Shown here piece by piece: positions 35,823-45,962 of a DNA stretch of 64,000 nucleotides (its first letter is position 1; every line of letters starts with the position of its first letter). Source of the stretch: Roseibium aggregatum (lineage in GTDB: Bacteria > Pseudomonadota > Alphaproteobacteria > Rhizobiales > Stappiaceae); the NCBI RefSeq assembly GCF_014692675.1, contig NZ_JABFCZ010000019.1:62001-126000 (forward strand), in the 5' to 3' direction. Position numbers and translations under genes: made by a program. Under the pieces are notes generated by a model. The model was given only the letters and a program-made list of their open reading frames with translations. It made no database searches and was not told where the DNA came from.

Positions 35823-38486
35823 TCATAGCCCGGAGAGATAGGCCTCGATCGCGGCAATCGCGGCATCCGCCTTGGCGCCTTCCGGACCGCCGGCCTGGGC
35901 CATGTCCGGACGGCCGCCGCCGCCCCGGCCGCCGAGCGCTTCGGAGCCCAGCTTCACCAGGTCGACCGCGCTGACCTTGTCGGTCAGGTCCTTGGTGACA
36001 CCGGTGACGATCGCCGCCTTGCCGTCGTCCGCGACGTTGATCAGCACCACCACACCGGAGCCGAGCTGAGCCTTGGCGTCATCGGCCAGGCCTTTCAGAT
36101 CCTTCGGATTGATGCCTTCCACAACGCGCGCCATCAGCTTGAACGCACCAACGTCCTTGACCGCATTGCCGGCCTCGCCCGATCCGCCGCCACCCATGGC
36201 GAGCTTCTTCTTGGCGTCCGCCAGTTCCTTTTCAAGCCGCCTGCGGTCCTCCACCAGCTGGGCGACACGGGCGGTCACGTCGCCGGCGCCGACCTTCAAA
36301 AGGGCAGCCAGTTCGCGAACCCGCTTGTCCTGTTCGTCGAGATAGGCCCGGGCCTCGGCGCCGGTCAGCGCCTCGATCCGGCGCACGCCGGCGGCAACCG
36401 CGCTTTCCGACACGAGCGTGACCAAGCCGATGTCGCCGGTCCGGCTCACATGGGTCCCGCCGCACAGCTCGACCGAATAGGCCTTCCCGGCCTTGTCGCC
36501 GTGAAGGGCGGTTCCCATGGTGACCACGCGGACCTCTTCGCCGTATTTCTCGCCGAAAAGCGCCATGGCGCCGCTTTCGATCGCGTCGTCGACCGCCATC
36601 AGACGGGTTTCGACCGGCGCATTCTGCAGCACGATTTCGTTGGCATAGCCCTCGACAACGGCCAGTTCCTGGTCCGACATGGGCTTCGGGTGGGAGAAGT
36701 CGAAGCGCAGGCGTTCCGGAGAAACGAGCGATCCCTTCTGCGCCACATGGGTGCCGAGCACCTCGCGCAGGGCTTCATGCACCAGGTGGGTCGCCGAGTG
36801 GTTGGACCGGATCGCACCGCGGCGCGAATGGTCGACGGCAAGTTCAAGGGCAAGACCGACCGTCAGCTTGCCTTCTTCCACCGTCACCGCATGAACGAAC
36901 AGCCCGTCGGCCTTCTTCTGGACGTCGGTCACCCGGACCCTGACCCCGGATGCGGTCATCAGACCGGCATCGCCGACCTGACCGCCGGATTCGCCGTAGA
37001 ACGGGGTCTGGTTCAGGATCGCGAAGCCGGACTGGCCGGCGGAGATTTCCTGCGTCTCAGCGCCATCGGCAACAAGGCCGGTCACGACGCCTTCCGCCTT
37101 CTCGGTCTCGTAGCCGAGGAATTCGGTGGCGCCCAGCTTGTCCTTGAGCGCAAACCAGACCGTTTCCTCAGCCGCCTCGCCGGACCCGGACCAGGCCGCA
37201 CGGGCCTCCGCCTTCTGCCGCTCCATGGCCGCGTCGAAGGCATCGGTGTCGACGGTAATGCCGCGGGCGCGCAGAGCGTCCTGGGTGAGGTCGAGCGGAA
37301 AGCCGTAGGTGTCATAAAGCTTGAACGCCGTTTCGCCGTCCAGCTCACCGCCTTCGCCGAGGTCGGTGGTCGCGCTGTCCAGCAGGCCGAGGCCGCGTTC
37401 CAGCGTCTTGCGGAACCGGGTTTCCTCCAGCCGCAGGGTTTCTGTGATCAGGGCTTCGGCGCGCACCAGTTCCGGATAGGCCCGGCCCATTTCCCGGATC
37501 AGGGCCGGCACCAGCTTCCACATCAGCGGTTCGCGCGCGCCGAGCAAATGGGCGTGGCGCATGCCCCGGCGCATGATCCGGCGCAGCACGTAGCCGCGGC
37601 CTTCGTTCGACGGCAGCACGCCGTCGGCGATCAGGAAGCTGGTGGAGCGCAGGTGGTCGGCAATGACCCGGTGGCTGTTGCTGGCCGCCCCCTCCGCCTC
37701 GACGCCGGTGGCGTTTTCCGATGCGGCGATCAGAGCACGGAACAGGTCGATATCGTAATTGTCGTGCACGCCCTGCAGAACGGCGGCAATGCGTTCGATG
37801 CCCATGCCGGTATCGATCGACGGCCGCGGCAGGTCATGACGTCCGTCCGCGGTCTGCTCGTACTGCATGAAGACGAGGTTCCAGATCTCGATGAACCGGT
37901 CGCCGTCTTCTTCCGGCGATCCCGGAGGGCCGCCCCAGATATGTTCGCCATGATCAAAGAAGATTTCCGAACACGGACCGCAGGGGCCCGTATCGCCCAT
38001 GGTCCAGAAATTGTCCGACGTCGGGATCTTGATGATCTTGTCTTCCGGCAGGCCGGCAATCTTCTTCCACAGGTCGAAGGCCTGCTGGTCTTCCGAATAG
38101 ACCGTCACCAGGAGCTTGTCTTTCGGCAGGCCGTATTCCTTGGTGATCAGGTTCCAGGCAAGTTCGATTGCCCGGTCCTTGAAATAGTCGCCGAAGGAGA
38201 AGTTCCCCAGCATTTCGAAGAAGGTATGGTGGCGCGCGGTATAGCCGACGTTGTCCAGGTCATTGTGCTTGCCGCCGGCGCGAACCACCTTCTGGGCGGT
38301 TGCCGCCCGCTGGTAGTCGCGCTTTTCCAGCCCGGTGAAGACGTTCTTGAACTGGTTCATGCCGGCATTGGCGAACATCAGGGTCGGGTCGTTACGCGGC
38401 ACCAGCGGACCGGATTCGACGATCGTGTGATCGTTCTTCTCGAAATAGTCCAAAAACGCTGATCTGATTTCGTTTACGCCGGTCAT
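35823..38486 (-). CDS. alaS: alanyl-tRNA synthetase
   Basis: An 887-residue class II synthetase. The catalytic domain starts with [20 protein letters not shown] and holds the class II motifs. The editing domain has the zinc-binding [12 protein letters not shown] and [13 protein letters not shown] motifs that clear Ser- and Gly-tRNA(Ala). The C-terminal glycine-rich C-Ala domain is intact. I start at the ATG at 38486, the typical start; extension to 38534 adds nothing recognisable. It lies downstream of recA on the same strand, a common order (recA-alaS) in this group. Confidence 0.97.
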   Translation of the reverse strand: MTGVNEIRSAFLDYFEKNDHTIVESGPLVPRNDPTLMFANAGMNQFKNVFTGLEKRDYQRAATAQKVVRAGGKHNDLDNVGYTARHHTFFEMLGNFSFGDYFKDRAIELAWNLITKEYGLPKDKLLVTVYSEDQQAFDLWKKIAGLPEDKIIKIPTSDNFWTMGDTGPCGPCSEIFFDHGEHIWGGPPGSPEEDGDRFIEIWNLVFMQYEQTADGRHDLPRPSIDTGMGIERIAAVLQGVHDNYDIDLFRALIAASENATGVEAEGAASNSHRVIADHLRSTSFLIADGVLPSNEGRGYVLRRIMRRGMRHAHLLGAREPLMWKLVPALIREMGRAYPELVRAEALITETLRLEETRFRKTLERGLGLLDSATTDLGEGGELDGETAFKLYDTYGFPLDLTQDALRARGITVDTDAFDAAMERQKAEARAAWSGSGEAAEETVWFALKDKLGATEFLGYETEKAEGVVTGLVADGAETQEISAGQSGFAILNQTPFYGESGGQVGDAGLMTASGVRVRVTDVQKKADGLFVHAVTVEEGKLTVGLALELAVDHSRRGAIRSNHSATHLVHEALREVLGTHVAQKGSLVSPERLRFDFSHPKPMSDQELAVVEGYANEIVLQNAPVETRLMAVDDAIESGAMALFGEKYGEEVRVVTMGTALHGDKAGKAYSVELCGGTHVSRTGDIGLVTLVSESAVAAGVRRIEALTGAEARAYLDEQDKRVRELAALLKVGAGDVTARVAQLVEDRRRLEKELADAKKKLAMGGGGSGEAGNAVKDVGAFKLMARVVEGINPKDLKGLADDAKAQLGSGVVVLINVADDGKAAIVTGVTKDLTDKVSAVDLVKLGSEALGGRGGGGRPDMAQAGGPEGAKADAAIAAIEAYLSGL

Positions 38487-38664
38487 TCGGTGTCTTGCCT
38501 CGATCGTAGCTCGGTTCTGGCGGAGCGGCCCCAAAGAAGTTCATTTCCCGGCAAGATCTCTGATCGCCGGGTCGAAGCAGCCTTTTAGCTTTCGGCTCTT
38601 CACCTGTCCAGAAAAGCCAGCGGATGAAAGGCCGTTCGGACGGAAATTCTAATGACAAACAGAA

Positions 38665-38693
38665 AAACCTCCGGAGCGGGCCTCCGGAGGTTT
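38665..38693 (-). terminator. terminator of recA
   Basis: A 12-bp perfect stem (AAACCTCCGGAG at 38665-38676, complement at 38682-38693) with a CGGGC loop and a T-run on the minus strand. It lies about 39 bases after the recA stop and separates recA from alaS. Confidence 0.88.
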
Positions 38694-38731
38694 GCTTCTG
38701 TGAAGATCAAGGATCGGTCGCGGACCGACGC

Positions 38732-39817
38732 TTATTCCTGATCCAGGACGGGGCCGTCGTCGTCCTCGCCGCCGCTCGGGTCGATGATCGCATCGGCGAT
38801 CAGGCCCGCGTTCTGACGGATTGCCAGTTCGATTTCCCCTGCCAGTTCCGGATTTTCGCGCAGGAACTGCTTGGAGTTTTCGCGGCCCTGACCGAGCCGC
38901 TGGCTGTTGTAGGAGAACCAGGCGCCGGATTTCTCGACGATGCCGCCCTTGACGCCGAGGTCGATCAGCTCGCCCATCTTGGACACGCCCTCGCCGTAGA
39001 TGATGTCGAATTCCACCTGACGGAAGGGAGGCGCCAGCTTGTTCTTGACCACCTTCACGCGGGTCTGGTTGCCGACCACCTCGTCGCGGTCCTTGATGGA
39101 ACCGATCCGGCGGATGTCGAGGCGGACAGAGGCGTAGAACTTCAGCGCGTTGCCGCCGGTGGTCGTTTCCGGCGAGCCGAACATCACACCGATCTTCATG
39201 CGGATCTGGTTGATGAAGATCACCATGCACTTCGACTTGGAGATCGATGCAGTCAGCTTGCGCAGGGCCTGGCTCATCAGCCGTGCCTGCATGCCCGGAA
39301 GGCTGTCGCCCATTTCGCCTTCGAGTTCCGCCTTCGGCGTCAGGGCCGCGACGGAGTCGATCACCAGAACGTCGATAGCCCCGGAGCGGACCAGCGTATC
39401 GGCGATTTCAAGCGCCTGTTCGCCTGCGTCCGGCTGGGAAATCAGAAGGTCGTCGATATTGACGCCGAGCTTGCGGGCATAGATCGGATCGAGCGCGTGT
39501 TCCGCGTCGACGAAGGCGCAGATCCCGCCCTCCTTCTGCGCTTCGGCCACCGTGTGCAGCGCCAGGGTGGTCTTGCCCGACGATTCCGGTCCGTAAATCT
39601 CCACGATGCGGCCGCGCGGAAGGCCGCCGATGCCAAGGGCGATATCGAGCCCGAGCGATCCGGTCGAAACGGCCTGGACCTCCACGACCTGCCCCTGCCC
39701 CATCCGCATGATGGATCCCTTGCCGAAGGCCCGTTCGATTTGCGACAGCGCTGCATCGAGCGCCTTGGTCTTATCCATCTGGTTGCTTTCTACGAGACGA
39801 AGTGAACTTTGTGACAT
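38732..39817 (-). CDS. recA: recombinase RecA
   Basis: A 361-residue RecA, the strand-exchange protein of homologous recombination and activator of LexA cleavage. The Walker A motif GPESSGKTT is near residue 74, Walker B and the L2 loop ([22 protein letters not shown]) are intact. The ATG at 39817 has a TAAGGAGC ribosome site. A GAAC-N7-GAAC-like site lies upstream at 39869-39883, as in the alphaproteobacterial SOS regulon. A strong terminator follows, then alaS. Confidence 0.98.
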   Translation of the reverse strand: MSQSSLRLVESNQMDKTKALDAALSQIERAFGKGSIMRMGQGQVVEVQAVSTGSLGLDIALGIGGLPRGRIVEIYGPESSGKTTLALHTVAEAQKEGGICAFVDAEHALDPIYARKLGVNIDDLLISQPDAGEQALEIADTLVRSGAIDVLVIDSVAALTPKAELEGEMGDSLPGMQARLMSQALRKLTASISKSKCMVIFINQIRMKIGVMFGSPETTTGGNALKFYASVRLDIRRIGSIKDRDEVVGNQTRVKVVKNKLAPPFRQVEFDIIYGEGVSKMGELIDLGVKGGIVEKSGAWFSYNSQRLGQGRENSKQFLRENPELAGEIELAIRQNAGLIADAIIDPSGGEDDDGPVLDQE

Positions 39818-39868
39818 GGCTCCAGCTCCTTATTCCACGATGGACCCGCCGTTTCAAACTTTGCCTTT

Positions 39869-39883
39869 GTACCAGTTTTGTTC
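39869..39883 (-). promoter_or_regulatory. candidate LexA (SOS) box upstream of recA
   Basis: On the minus strand GAAC-AAAACTG-GTAC matches the alphaproteobacterial LexA site GAAC-N7-GAAC with one mismatch. It lies about 52 bases before the recA start, where an SOS operator is expected. Confidence 0.5.
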
Positions 39884-40104
39884 TCTTTTCGCAAGCATGC
39901 GTAAATAATTGAAAATTATGACGAAAATTCAATATGTTCACAAGATGTTCCGTTTTTATACAAAAAAATGTAACGTTGCGTCAGTTTTGAATCAATTTCC
40001 GTTATACAGAGAATCGCTCACATTGCCGCCGAGACCCATTGCAGCCAGGTCGCGCAAATGCGCCCGGCGCGTCCGTTACCGCCCTCGCCTTCCGCGGAGA
40101 TGAA

Positions 40105-41055
40105 ATGCCCGATACCCCTTCCCGGTCTGTCAGCCCCGTTGTGTGCGTCGGCGCGGTTCACTGGGACAGCCTCGCCCGGGCCCGCCGCCCGATTGCACCC
40201 GACACCTCCACGCCGTCGGACATAATCCAGGCCCCCGGCGGTGTCGCAACGAATGTCGCCCGGGCCCTGATCCGGCTCGGTATCCCCGCGACGCTTTGCG
40301 GCGTCATCGGCGACGATGTTCCCGGCCGGGCGCTGGCCGAACAATTGGGCCGGGAGGGCCTCTGCCTTCGCCTGGCGGAACGAAAGGGACAGGTCACCGG
40401 CCAGTATCTTGCACTTCACGATCCGGACGGCAGTCTCGTCGCGGCCTGTGTCGACGATACCATTCTGGCGGAGGCGTCGCCGGAGATATTCCAGGCCGGG
40501 CTCGCGTCCCTGGCGGCCGAGATGCCGGCACATGCCTTCTGGTTCGCCGATGCCAATCTGCCGCCGGACATTTTGAAGGCGATCGCCGGCCATGCCCCGT
40601 CAGGCCGCCTCGCCGCCGATGCGGTTTCCGTGGCCAAGGCGGATCGGCTCACCGCAATCACGGGCGCGCTCCGGCTCCTGTTCGCAAACCGGGCGGAGGC
40701 CGCCGTCCTCGCAGGCTGCCCTGAAACGGCGCCCTTGAGCGAAATTGCGGCCCGCCTGACCGACCGAGGCATTTCCGAAGCAGTCATAACCGATGGAACC
40801 GCGCCGGCCCTGGCATCGGACGGCTCCGGCTTCCGGGAATACCGCCCCGATCCGGTCGCCATCCGCGATGTGACCGGAGCCGGGGACGCCCTGATTGCCG
40901 GAACACTGGCTGCCCTTGCCCGCGGATATGACCTTTTCGACGCCGTTCCCCCGGGGCTGGCTGCGGCACGCCTGACCGTTCAATCCGCCGGAGCCGTTTC
41001 GGCCGATCTGTCGTGGCAGAACCTTTCAGGTAAACCTGATATCAATCCCGTTTGA
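40105..41055 (+). CDS. psuK: PfkB family kinase, probable pseudouridine kinase
   Basis: A 316-residue ribokinase/PfkB-family kinase. The N-terminal APGGVATNVARALIRLG and the C-terminal signature VTGAGDALIAG (near residue 255, with the catalytic Asp) are present. The ATG at 40105 has a GCGGAGA ribosome site; upstream in-frame codons are not needed. The next gene is psuG, so this kinase most likely phosphorylates pseudouridine to pseudouridine 5'-phosphate. The pair breaks down pseudouridine from RNA turnover. Confidence 0.88.
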   Translation: MPDTPSRSVSPVVCVGAVHWDSLARARRPIAPDTSTPSDIIQAPGGVATNVARALIRLGIPATLCGVIGDDVPGRALAEQLGREGLCLRLAERKGQVTGQYLALHDPDGSLVAACVDDTILAEASPEIFQAGLASLAAEMPAHAFWFADANLPPDILKAIAGHAPSGRLAADAVSVAKADRLTAITGALRLLFANRAEAAVLAGCPETAPLSEIAARLTDRGISEAVITDGTAPALASDGSGFREYRPDPVAIRDVTGAGDALIAGTLAALARGYDLFDAVPPGLAAARLTVQSAGAVSADLSWQNLSGKPDINPV

Positions 41056-41118
41056 TTAGGAACGGTCTGAGGGAGCATACCCCCTTAGCCGACCCATCCG
41101 GACAACAAGAGGCCGCAC

Positions 41119-42027
41119 GTGAAACGTTTCGAGATGATCACCATTGCCGAGGAGGTCCAGACGGCCCTTGCCGAAGGCAAGCCGGTCGTGGCGCTGGAAT
41201 CCACCATCATCACCCACGGCATGCCTTATCCGGCGAATATCGAGACGGCCCGCCAGGTGGAGGATGACGTCCGGGCAGCCGGCGCCACCCCGGCAACGAT
41301 CGCGGTCATGGACGGCAGCATCCGGATCGGACTGACCAATGCGGATCTCGACCGCCTGGCCAATGCGGATGACGTCATGAAATGCTCCCGTGCGGATCTG
41401 GCCATTGCCATGTCGCAGGGCCGGATGGGATCCACCACCGTGGCGGCGACCATGATGGCCGCCCATGCGGAAGGCATCCGCGTCTTTGCCACAGGCGGCA
41501 TCGGCGGCGTGCACAAGGGCGCGGAGGAAAGCTTCGATATCTCGGCCGATCTGGATGAGCTGAACCGCACGCCGGTCTGTGTCGTCGCCGCCGGCGCCAA
41601 GGCCCTGCTCGACCTGCCCAAGACGCTGGAAGTGCTGGAGACCCGGGGCGTTCCGGTGATCGGCTATCGCACGGATGAGCTGCCCGCCTTCTGGTCGCGG
41701 GAAAGCGGGATTGCCGTCCCCTACCGGATGGACACCCCTGAGGAGATCGCCGATCTGTTGAAGGTGCGGCAGGTCTTCGGCTCCCACGGCGGCGTCCTAA
41801 TCGCAAATCCGGTGCCGGCCGAACACGAAATTCCGCGCGCGGAAATGGCTGGCTACATCGATGAGGCCGTCGCCCGGGCGGCAGCGGACAACATCCGCGG
41901 CAAGGCGGTGACTCCTTATGTCCTGTCGGCGATCCTGGAACTGACCGGCGGGCGCAGTCTGCGGACCAATATCGGGCTTGTCCGCAACAACGCACGGCTC
42001 GCCGCACAAATCGCCGCCGCTTTATAG
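41119..42027 (+). CDS. psuG: pseudouridine-5'-phosphate glycosidase
   Basis: A 302-residue enzyme of the IndA/YeiN family that cleaves the C-C bond of pseudouridine 5'-phosphate to uracil and ribose 5-phosphate. Signature blocks are visible: VVALESTIITHGMPYP near residue 23, the metal-site region CSRADLAIAMSQGRMGSTTVA, and FATGGIGGVHKGAEESFDIS. Length is typical. The start is a GTG at 41119 with a GAGG site upstream. It follows psuK by 63 bases in the same direction. Confidence 0.95.
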   Translation: MKRFEMITIAEEVQTALAEGKPVVALESTIITHGMPYPANIETARQVEDDVRAAGATPATIAVMDGSIRIGLTNADLDRLANADDVMKCSRADLAIAMSQGRMGSTTVAATMMAAHAEGIRVFATGGIGGVHKGAEESFDISADLDELNRTPVCVVAAGAKALLDLPKTLEVLETRGVPVIGYRTDELPAFWSRESGIAVPYRMDTPEEIADLLKVRQVFGSHGGVLIANPVPAEHEIPRAEMAGYIDEAVARAAADNIRGKAVTPYVLSAILELTGGRSLRTNIGLVRNNARLAAQIAAAL

Positions 42028-42100
42028 CCACCTTCTGCGCGAGACTGTCGCAAGCGGGTAACAGGCCCGCGCGGAAGGACCCGTCCCGCCGGTTAAGTCG

Positions 42101-42130
42101 TTGACACTCTGCACCAAGCCTGCCCTATTT
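42101..42130 (+). promoter_or_regulatory. candidate promoter of the coiled-coil operon
   Basis: A consensus -35 TTGACA at 42101-42106 is followed by a weak -10 (CTATTT at 42125-42130, or TATTTG one base on). It lies about 80 bases before the first gene of the three-gene unit at 42210-45923. Confidence 0.4.
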
Positions 42131-42209
42131 GACGCGCTGCGGCATGGCATCGCTTCCATTGATGCGGGATTATGGGCCATGGCCTGCAGCCAGCGAAGGA
42201 GGCTTGCAA

Positions 42210-43421
42210 ATGGTTGACACGCCGACGACGGAATCAAGCACCACACCGGAAACGACCTCGGGGGCGATCACCCCGCTCCAGTATCTCGACCGGGCGCTCG
42301 CATCGTTGCGCGACCTCGGTATCAAGCCGGAAACGGAAACCGACGCGCCGATCAATGCGCTCCTGGAACAGATCTCGGAACTGTCGCCCGACAAGATCCT
42401 GATCATCACGCGCACCCTTGGCCAGGCCTCCCACTTCAACGAGGTGGTCCGCACCCAGGTTCAGCAGATGGACATCGGCGAGCGCTACGAGCAGATCACC
42501 GAAGCCTTCAATTCCATCCGCGATGACGCCAAGGCCCTGGTCGACCAGCTGGCCGACGGCAGGATTTCCTTTACCGAAAACCTTGCCAACAAATGGCGTG
42601 ACATGCGCCGCGGCACGATTTCCGACCGCTTCGACGACATCCGCGGCACCTACAAGGACGTGGCCCGCGCCACCAAGGACCAGATCGAGCGTGAACAGAC
42701 GATCCTGGAAGCCTATCTCGATTTCCGCGGCGCCCTGAAACAGGCCGAGGTTTACGCCCTGGAAGTCCTGAAGGTCGCCACCGATCGGCTGGATGCCGCA
42801 AAGACCACCCTGGAGGCCGCCTCCAACGCGGTCGCAGCCTTCACCGGCGACGATGCGGCCGCCAAGGCCAGGCTGGAACTCGCCCGGGATGAAAAGCTGC
42901 GCGAGATGCAGGATGAGGAAAAGCGTTATCAGGTCGCCAAGGATCTCTCCGACAACCTGACCATCGGCTACAATACGTCCGAGATCATCATGGCGCGTCT
43001 GATGCAGACAACCAACGCCAAGGAACGGGTCTACGCCCAGTCGGTCAGCTTCTTCTCCACCAATGAATCGGTGCTGACGGCCCTGAACGCCTCCTTCACC
43101 GGCCTCAAGGGCCTTCATGAATCCACCGAGACCCTGAACGCCATGAAGGAAGGGGTCAACAAGAGCCTGGAGACCCTTGCCGAAATCGGTGATACGGTTC
43201 AAAAGGAAGCCCTGAAAGCGGGCTACGGCCCGACGGTACAGGCGGCATCGGTGAAGAAACTCGTTGATTCCGTTATCAATTTCCAGGTTCAGTCACGCGA
43301 GATCATCAACGAAATGCGTGAAATGTCGACGAAGAATTCGGAAGAGATCCGGACCGCCGTCGAAGACGGAAAGCGCCGGCTTGCGAAACTCGCGGCCGAA
43401 GGAAACGCCCTGAAGCACTGA
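42210..43421 (+). CDS. cytoplasmic coiled-coil protein of unknown function
   Basis: A 403-residue protein with no signal peptide or membrane helix, predicted by eye to be largely alpha-helical and coiled-coil (long heptad-like stretches rich in Glu, Lys, Ala, Leu and Asp). The start at 42210 has a strong AAGGAGG site. A short Thr/Ser-rich opening precedes the helices. The helical pattern, with conserved-looking NTSEIIMARLMQTTNAKERV near residue 260, recalls TelA-type toxic-anion-resistance proteins in layout, but I cannot show homology. It is the first gene of a three-gene unit with a membrane-anchored helical protein and a long coiled-coil protein. Confidence 0.7.
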   Translation: MVDTPTTESSTTPETTSGAITPLQYLDRALASLRDLGIKPETETDAPINALLEQISELSPDKILIITRTLGQASHFNEVVRTQVQQMDIGERYEQITEAFNSIRDDAKALVDQLADGRISFTENLANKWRDMRRGTISDRFDDIRGTYKDVARATKDQIEREQTILEAYLDFRGALKQAEVYALEVLKVATDRLDAAKTTLEAASNAVAAFTGDDAAAKARLELARDEKLREMQDEEKRYQVAKDLSDNLTIGYNTSEIIMARLMQTTNAKERVYAQSVSFFSTNESVLTALNASFTGLKGLHESTETLNAMKEGVNKSLETLAEIGDTVQKEALKAGYGPTVQAASVKKLVDSVINFQVQSREIINEMREMSTKNSEEIRTAVEDGKRRLAKLAAEGNALKH

Positions 43422-43480
43422 TTGAACGGCTTGCCGGAGCGCTTGTGTTCCGGCAACCGCCCAACGGAGAAGATGGCTGA

Positions 43481-44410
43481 ATGGCGGATAAGGCCGACGC
43501 CCCCCTCGACGATCTGATGATGGCAATGGATGTCGTGGACACCCTGCGCCACGATGAGGACCTCGTTGCCAAGGAGCTGGGCGCGGAAGACCGGGACAAG
43601 CGGATGATTGCGCGCCTGCGCGAGGTCTATGCGTCCCAGGGCATCGAAGTTCCCGATCATATTCTGCAGGCCGGTGTGGAAGGGCTGAAGGAAGACCGCT
43701 TCGTCTATGCGCCGCCGTCCGCCGGCGCCATGCGCCTGCTCGCCCGTATCTATGTCACCCGCATGATCTGGTCCAAGTGGCTGGGCGGCCTGGTTCTGGC
43801 CTGCGTCATTCTCGTTGCCGGCTGGCAATTCCTGGTCGTCGCGCCCCGGGAGCGCGCCGCCGCCGCCCTTCAGGTCGAACTGACCCGGGAAATCCCCGAA
43901 ACACTGACTTCGCTTTCTCAGCGGATCGCCGGCCTGAACCCGGAAAAAACCGCCCTTGAGGAAGCCGGCCGTCTGGAAAGCGCCGGACGAACGGCGGCGG
44001 AAGACAAGAACATCGAGGCCGCCCGCAAGGCGGTCGCGGATCTGCGCACCCTCGCATCGGACCTTGCCGCCGTCTATGATGTGCGCATCGTCTCGCGCCC
44101 CGGAACGCCCACCGGCGTGACCCGGATCCCGGACGCGAACCCGAACGCGAAGAACTACTACCTCATCGTCGAAGCCATCGGACCGGACGGCAAGGCGGTG
44201 GAACGCACGGTCAAGTCGGAGGAAGACGGCAAGGAAAAGACCGTCACCATCTGGGCCCAGCGCGTTCCTGAATCGACGTTCGAAAAGGTGCGCAAGGACA
44301 AGGAAGCGGACGGCATCGTCCAGGACAATCTGCTCGGCACGAAAGTCCGCGGCAAGCTCGGGGTCGACTGGAAGGACGCGGTCGAAAAGGGAGCCATCAC
44401 GACATGGTAG
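43481..44410 (+). CDS. membrane-anchored helical protein, possibly DUF6384
   Basis: A 309-residue protein with an acidic cytoplasmic N terminus (about residues 1-95, rich in Asp/Glu and with ARLREVYASQGIEVPDHI), one membrane helix at about 98-120 (WLGGLVLACVILVAGWQFLVV), a helical stretch, and a beta-rich C-terminal part (about 205-309). The sequence agrees with what I recall of the DUF6384 family, which needs a profile check. It starts 60 bases after the first coiled-coil gene, and the third gene starts 37 bases after its end, so the three likely form one mRNA. Its topology would link the cytoplasmic partners to the periplasm. Confidence 0.7.
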   Translation: MADKADAPLDDLMMAMDVVDTLRHDEDLVAKELGAEDRDKRMIARLREVYASQGIEVPDHILQAGVEGLKEDRFVYAPPSAGAMRLLARIYVTRMIWSKWLGGLVLACVILVAGWQFLVVAPRERAAAALQVELTREIPETLTSLSQRIAGLNPEKTALEEAGRLESAGRTAAEDKNIEAARKAVADLRTLASDLAAVYDVRIVSRPGTPTGVTRIPDANPNAKNYYLIVEAIGPDGKAVERTVKSEEDGKEKTVTIWAQRVPESTFEKVRKDKEADGIVQDNLLGTKVRGKLGVDWKDAVEKGAITTW

Positions 44411-44447
44411 GTTCTTTCCGCGCTGACATCACGAGGAGCTTTGCGCC

Positions 44448-45923
44448 ATGCCGCTGACCGGACGCCAGGCTCTCGGATCGATCGAACAGGCCCTTGCCGA
44501 TCTGAGGCGCGAGGAGGCCGAACTGGTCAGCCGCATCGACCGGGCAACCCGTTCTCTCACCGACCTGCAAACCCGGCAGGGGGAAGCCTACCGGGAACTG
44601 GCGCGTTTCCGTCTCGACAATCAGGCAGCCGATACCCTCGACAGCCGGCTGGACAAGGCCGCGCGCGAGGCACGGCGCCTTCTGGAAAAACGGGCATCGG
44701 ACCATAAGGTCCTGTCCGATCAGCTGCGGGAAAAGGAAACCGCACGCTCCGAAAAGCAGAAAAACCGGGAGGCCCTGGCGCAGGAGCGGGAAGAAGCGGC
44801 CTCGCGCATGGACGAATTGATGGAAACCGTCGATGCGCAGCTGGAGACCGATGCGGATTTCCTCAAACAGAAACAGATCACGGAGCAGGCGGCCCGAACG
44901 GCGCAAGCCGCTGCCGCCAAGGCGGAAACCTCGGAACAGGACCGGCAGGAAAAGAGCAAGGCCTATGAGGCCGATCCCCTGTTCATGTATCTGTGGGAGC
45001 GCGGATTCGGCACCCCTGAGTATGACCGGCGCGGCATCATCCGCTCGCTCGACCGCTGGGTTGCCGGCCTGATCCGGTTTCACGATGCCAGGGCCAATTA
45101 CGCCATGCTGACGGGCATACCCGAGCGGATGGCGAAACACGCCGAACATTGCGCCGAGATGGCCCGACAGGAAGAGGAAAAGCTCGCGAACCTCAGCCGG
45201 AAGGCCATGTCCGACGCAGCCGGCGAGGATCTCGCCGGCCGGATCGATCAATTGTCCGACCGGATCGCCGAACTCGATAAAGACCTGCAGGCGATGGACC
45301 AGTCCATCGACACCCTGTCCAGGGCGCTTCAGGAATATGCCGAGGGCGAGGACGATGATTACAAGAAGGCGGCCGACGAACTTTCGACGTCCCTGAAGAC
45401 GGACGAGCTGGAAGACCTGTGGCGGCACGCGCTCGACACGCCGTCTCCGGAAGACGAAAAAATCGTGCGTCGGATCGAGGACATGCTCGAGCGCATGGAA
45501 CAGGTGTCCCGGGAGATGCGCCAGGACCGCGAGTTGCAGCGCGACATTTCCCGTCGGCGGGCAGAGATGATCGAGGTCACGCAGAAATTTCGCCGAAGCG
45601 GCTATGACGACTGGGATTCCACCTTCTCCGACAATTCCCTGACCACCGTCCTGCTGGGCGAACTCGTCAAGGGGGCGATCAGCGGAGCCGAGTACTGGGC
45701 CCGGGCGAAGAAAAGCCACCGGCGCCGCAAACCGCGCGGCGGCCGGATCGGGTTCCGGCACGGCAGGGGCCTGCCGGGGTGCATGGGCGGTGGGTTTTCC
45801 GGCCGAGGCCTGGACGGAACGGGTCGGGACTCCGATGGCGGATCCGGGGGGTTCGGCGGCGGCGGCTTCAGGTCCGGCGGCAGCTTCGGCGGCGGCGGTT
45901 TCAAGACCGGCGATACGTTTTAG
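44448..45923 (+). CDS. long coiled-coil protein with glycine-rich tail
   Basis: A 491-residue protein. Residues 1-185 form a long charged coiled coil, followed by a more compact segment with a conserved-looking LFMYLWERGFGTPEYDRRGIIRSLDRWVAGLIRFHDA (about 178-213), then another helical region (about 240-385). From about 400 there is a basic patch (KKSHRRRKPRGGR) and then a Gly-rich tail (GGFGGGGFRSGGSFGGGGF) like those of TPM-type membrane proteins. No signal peptide or membrane helix. I know no function. It ends the operon 42210-45923. Confidence 0.7.
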   Translation: MPLTGRQALGSIEQALADLRREEAELVSRIDRATRSLTDLQTRQGEAYRELARFRLDNQAADTLDSRLDKAAREARRLLEKRASDHKVLSDQLREKETARSEKQKNREALAQEREEAASRMDELMETVDAQLETDADFLKQKQITEQAARTAQAAAAKAETSEQDRQEKSKAYEADPLFMYLWERGFGTPEYDRRGIIRSLDRWVAGLIRFHDARANYAMLTGIPERMAKHAEHCAEMARQEEEKLANLSRKAMSDAAGEDLAGRIDQLSDRIAELDKDLQAMDQSIDTLSRALQEYAEGEDDDYKKAADELSTSLKTDELEDLWRHALDTPSPEDEKIVRRIEDMLERMEQVSREMRQDRELQRDISRRRAEMIEVTQKFRRSGYDDWDSTFSDNSLTTVLLGELVKGAISGAEYWARAKKSHRRRKPRGGRIGFRHGRGLPGCMGGGFSGRGLDGTGRDSDGGSGGFGGGGFRSGGSFGGGGFKTGDTF

Positions 45924-45962
45924 CCGCTTCAACGGTACAAAGCCCCATCCAGGAAGGGACCT

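Noticed and set aside
45779..45923. Gly-rich tail as a sign of a TPM-type phosphatase
   Set aside because: The tail alone resembles TPM proteins; the TPM domain and membrane helix are missing.
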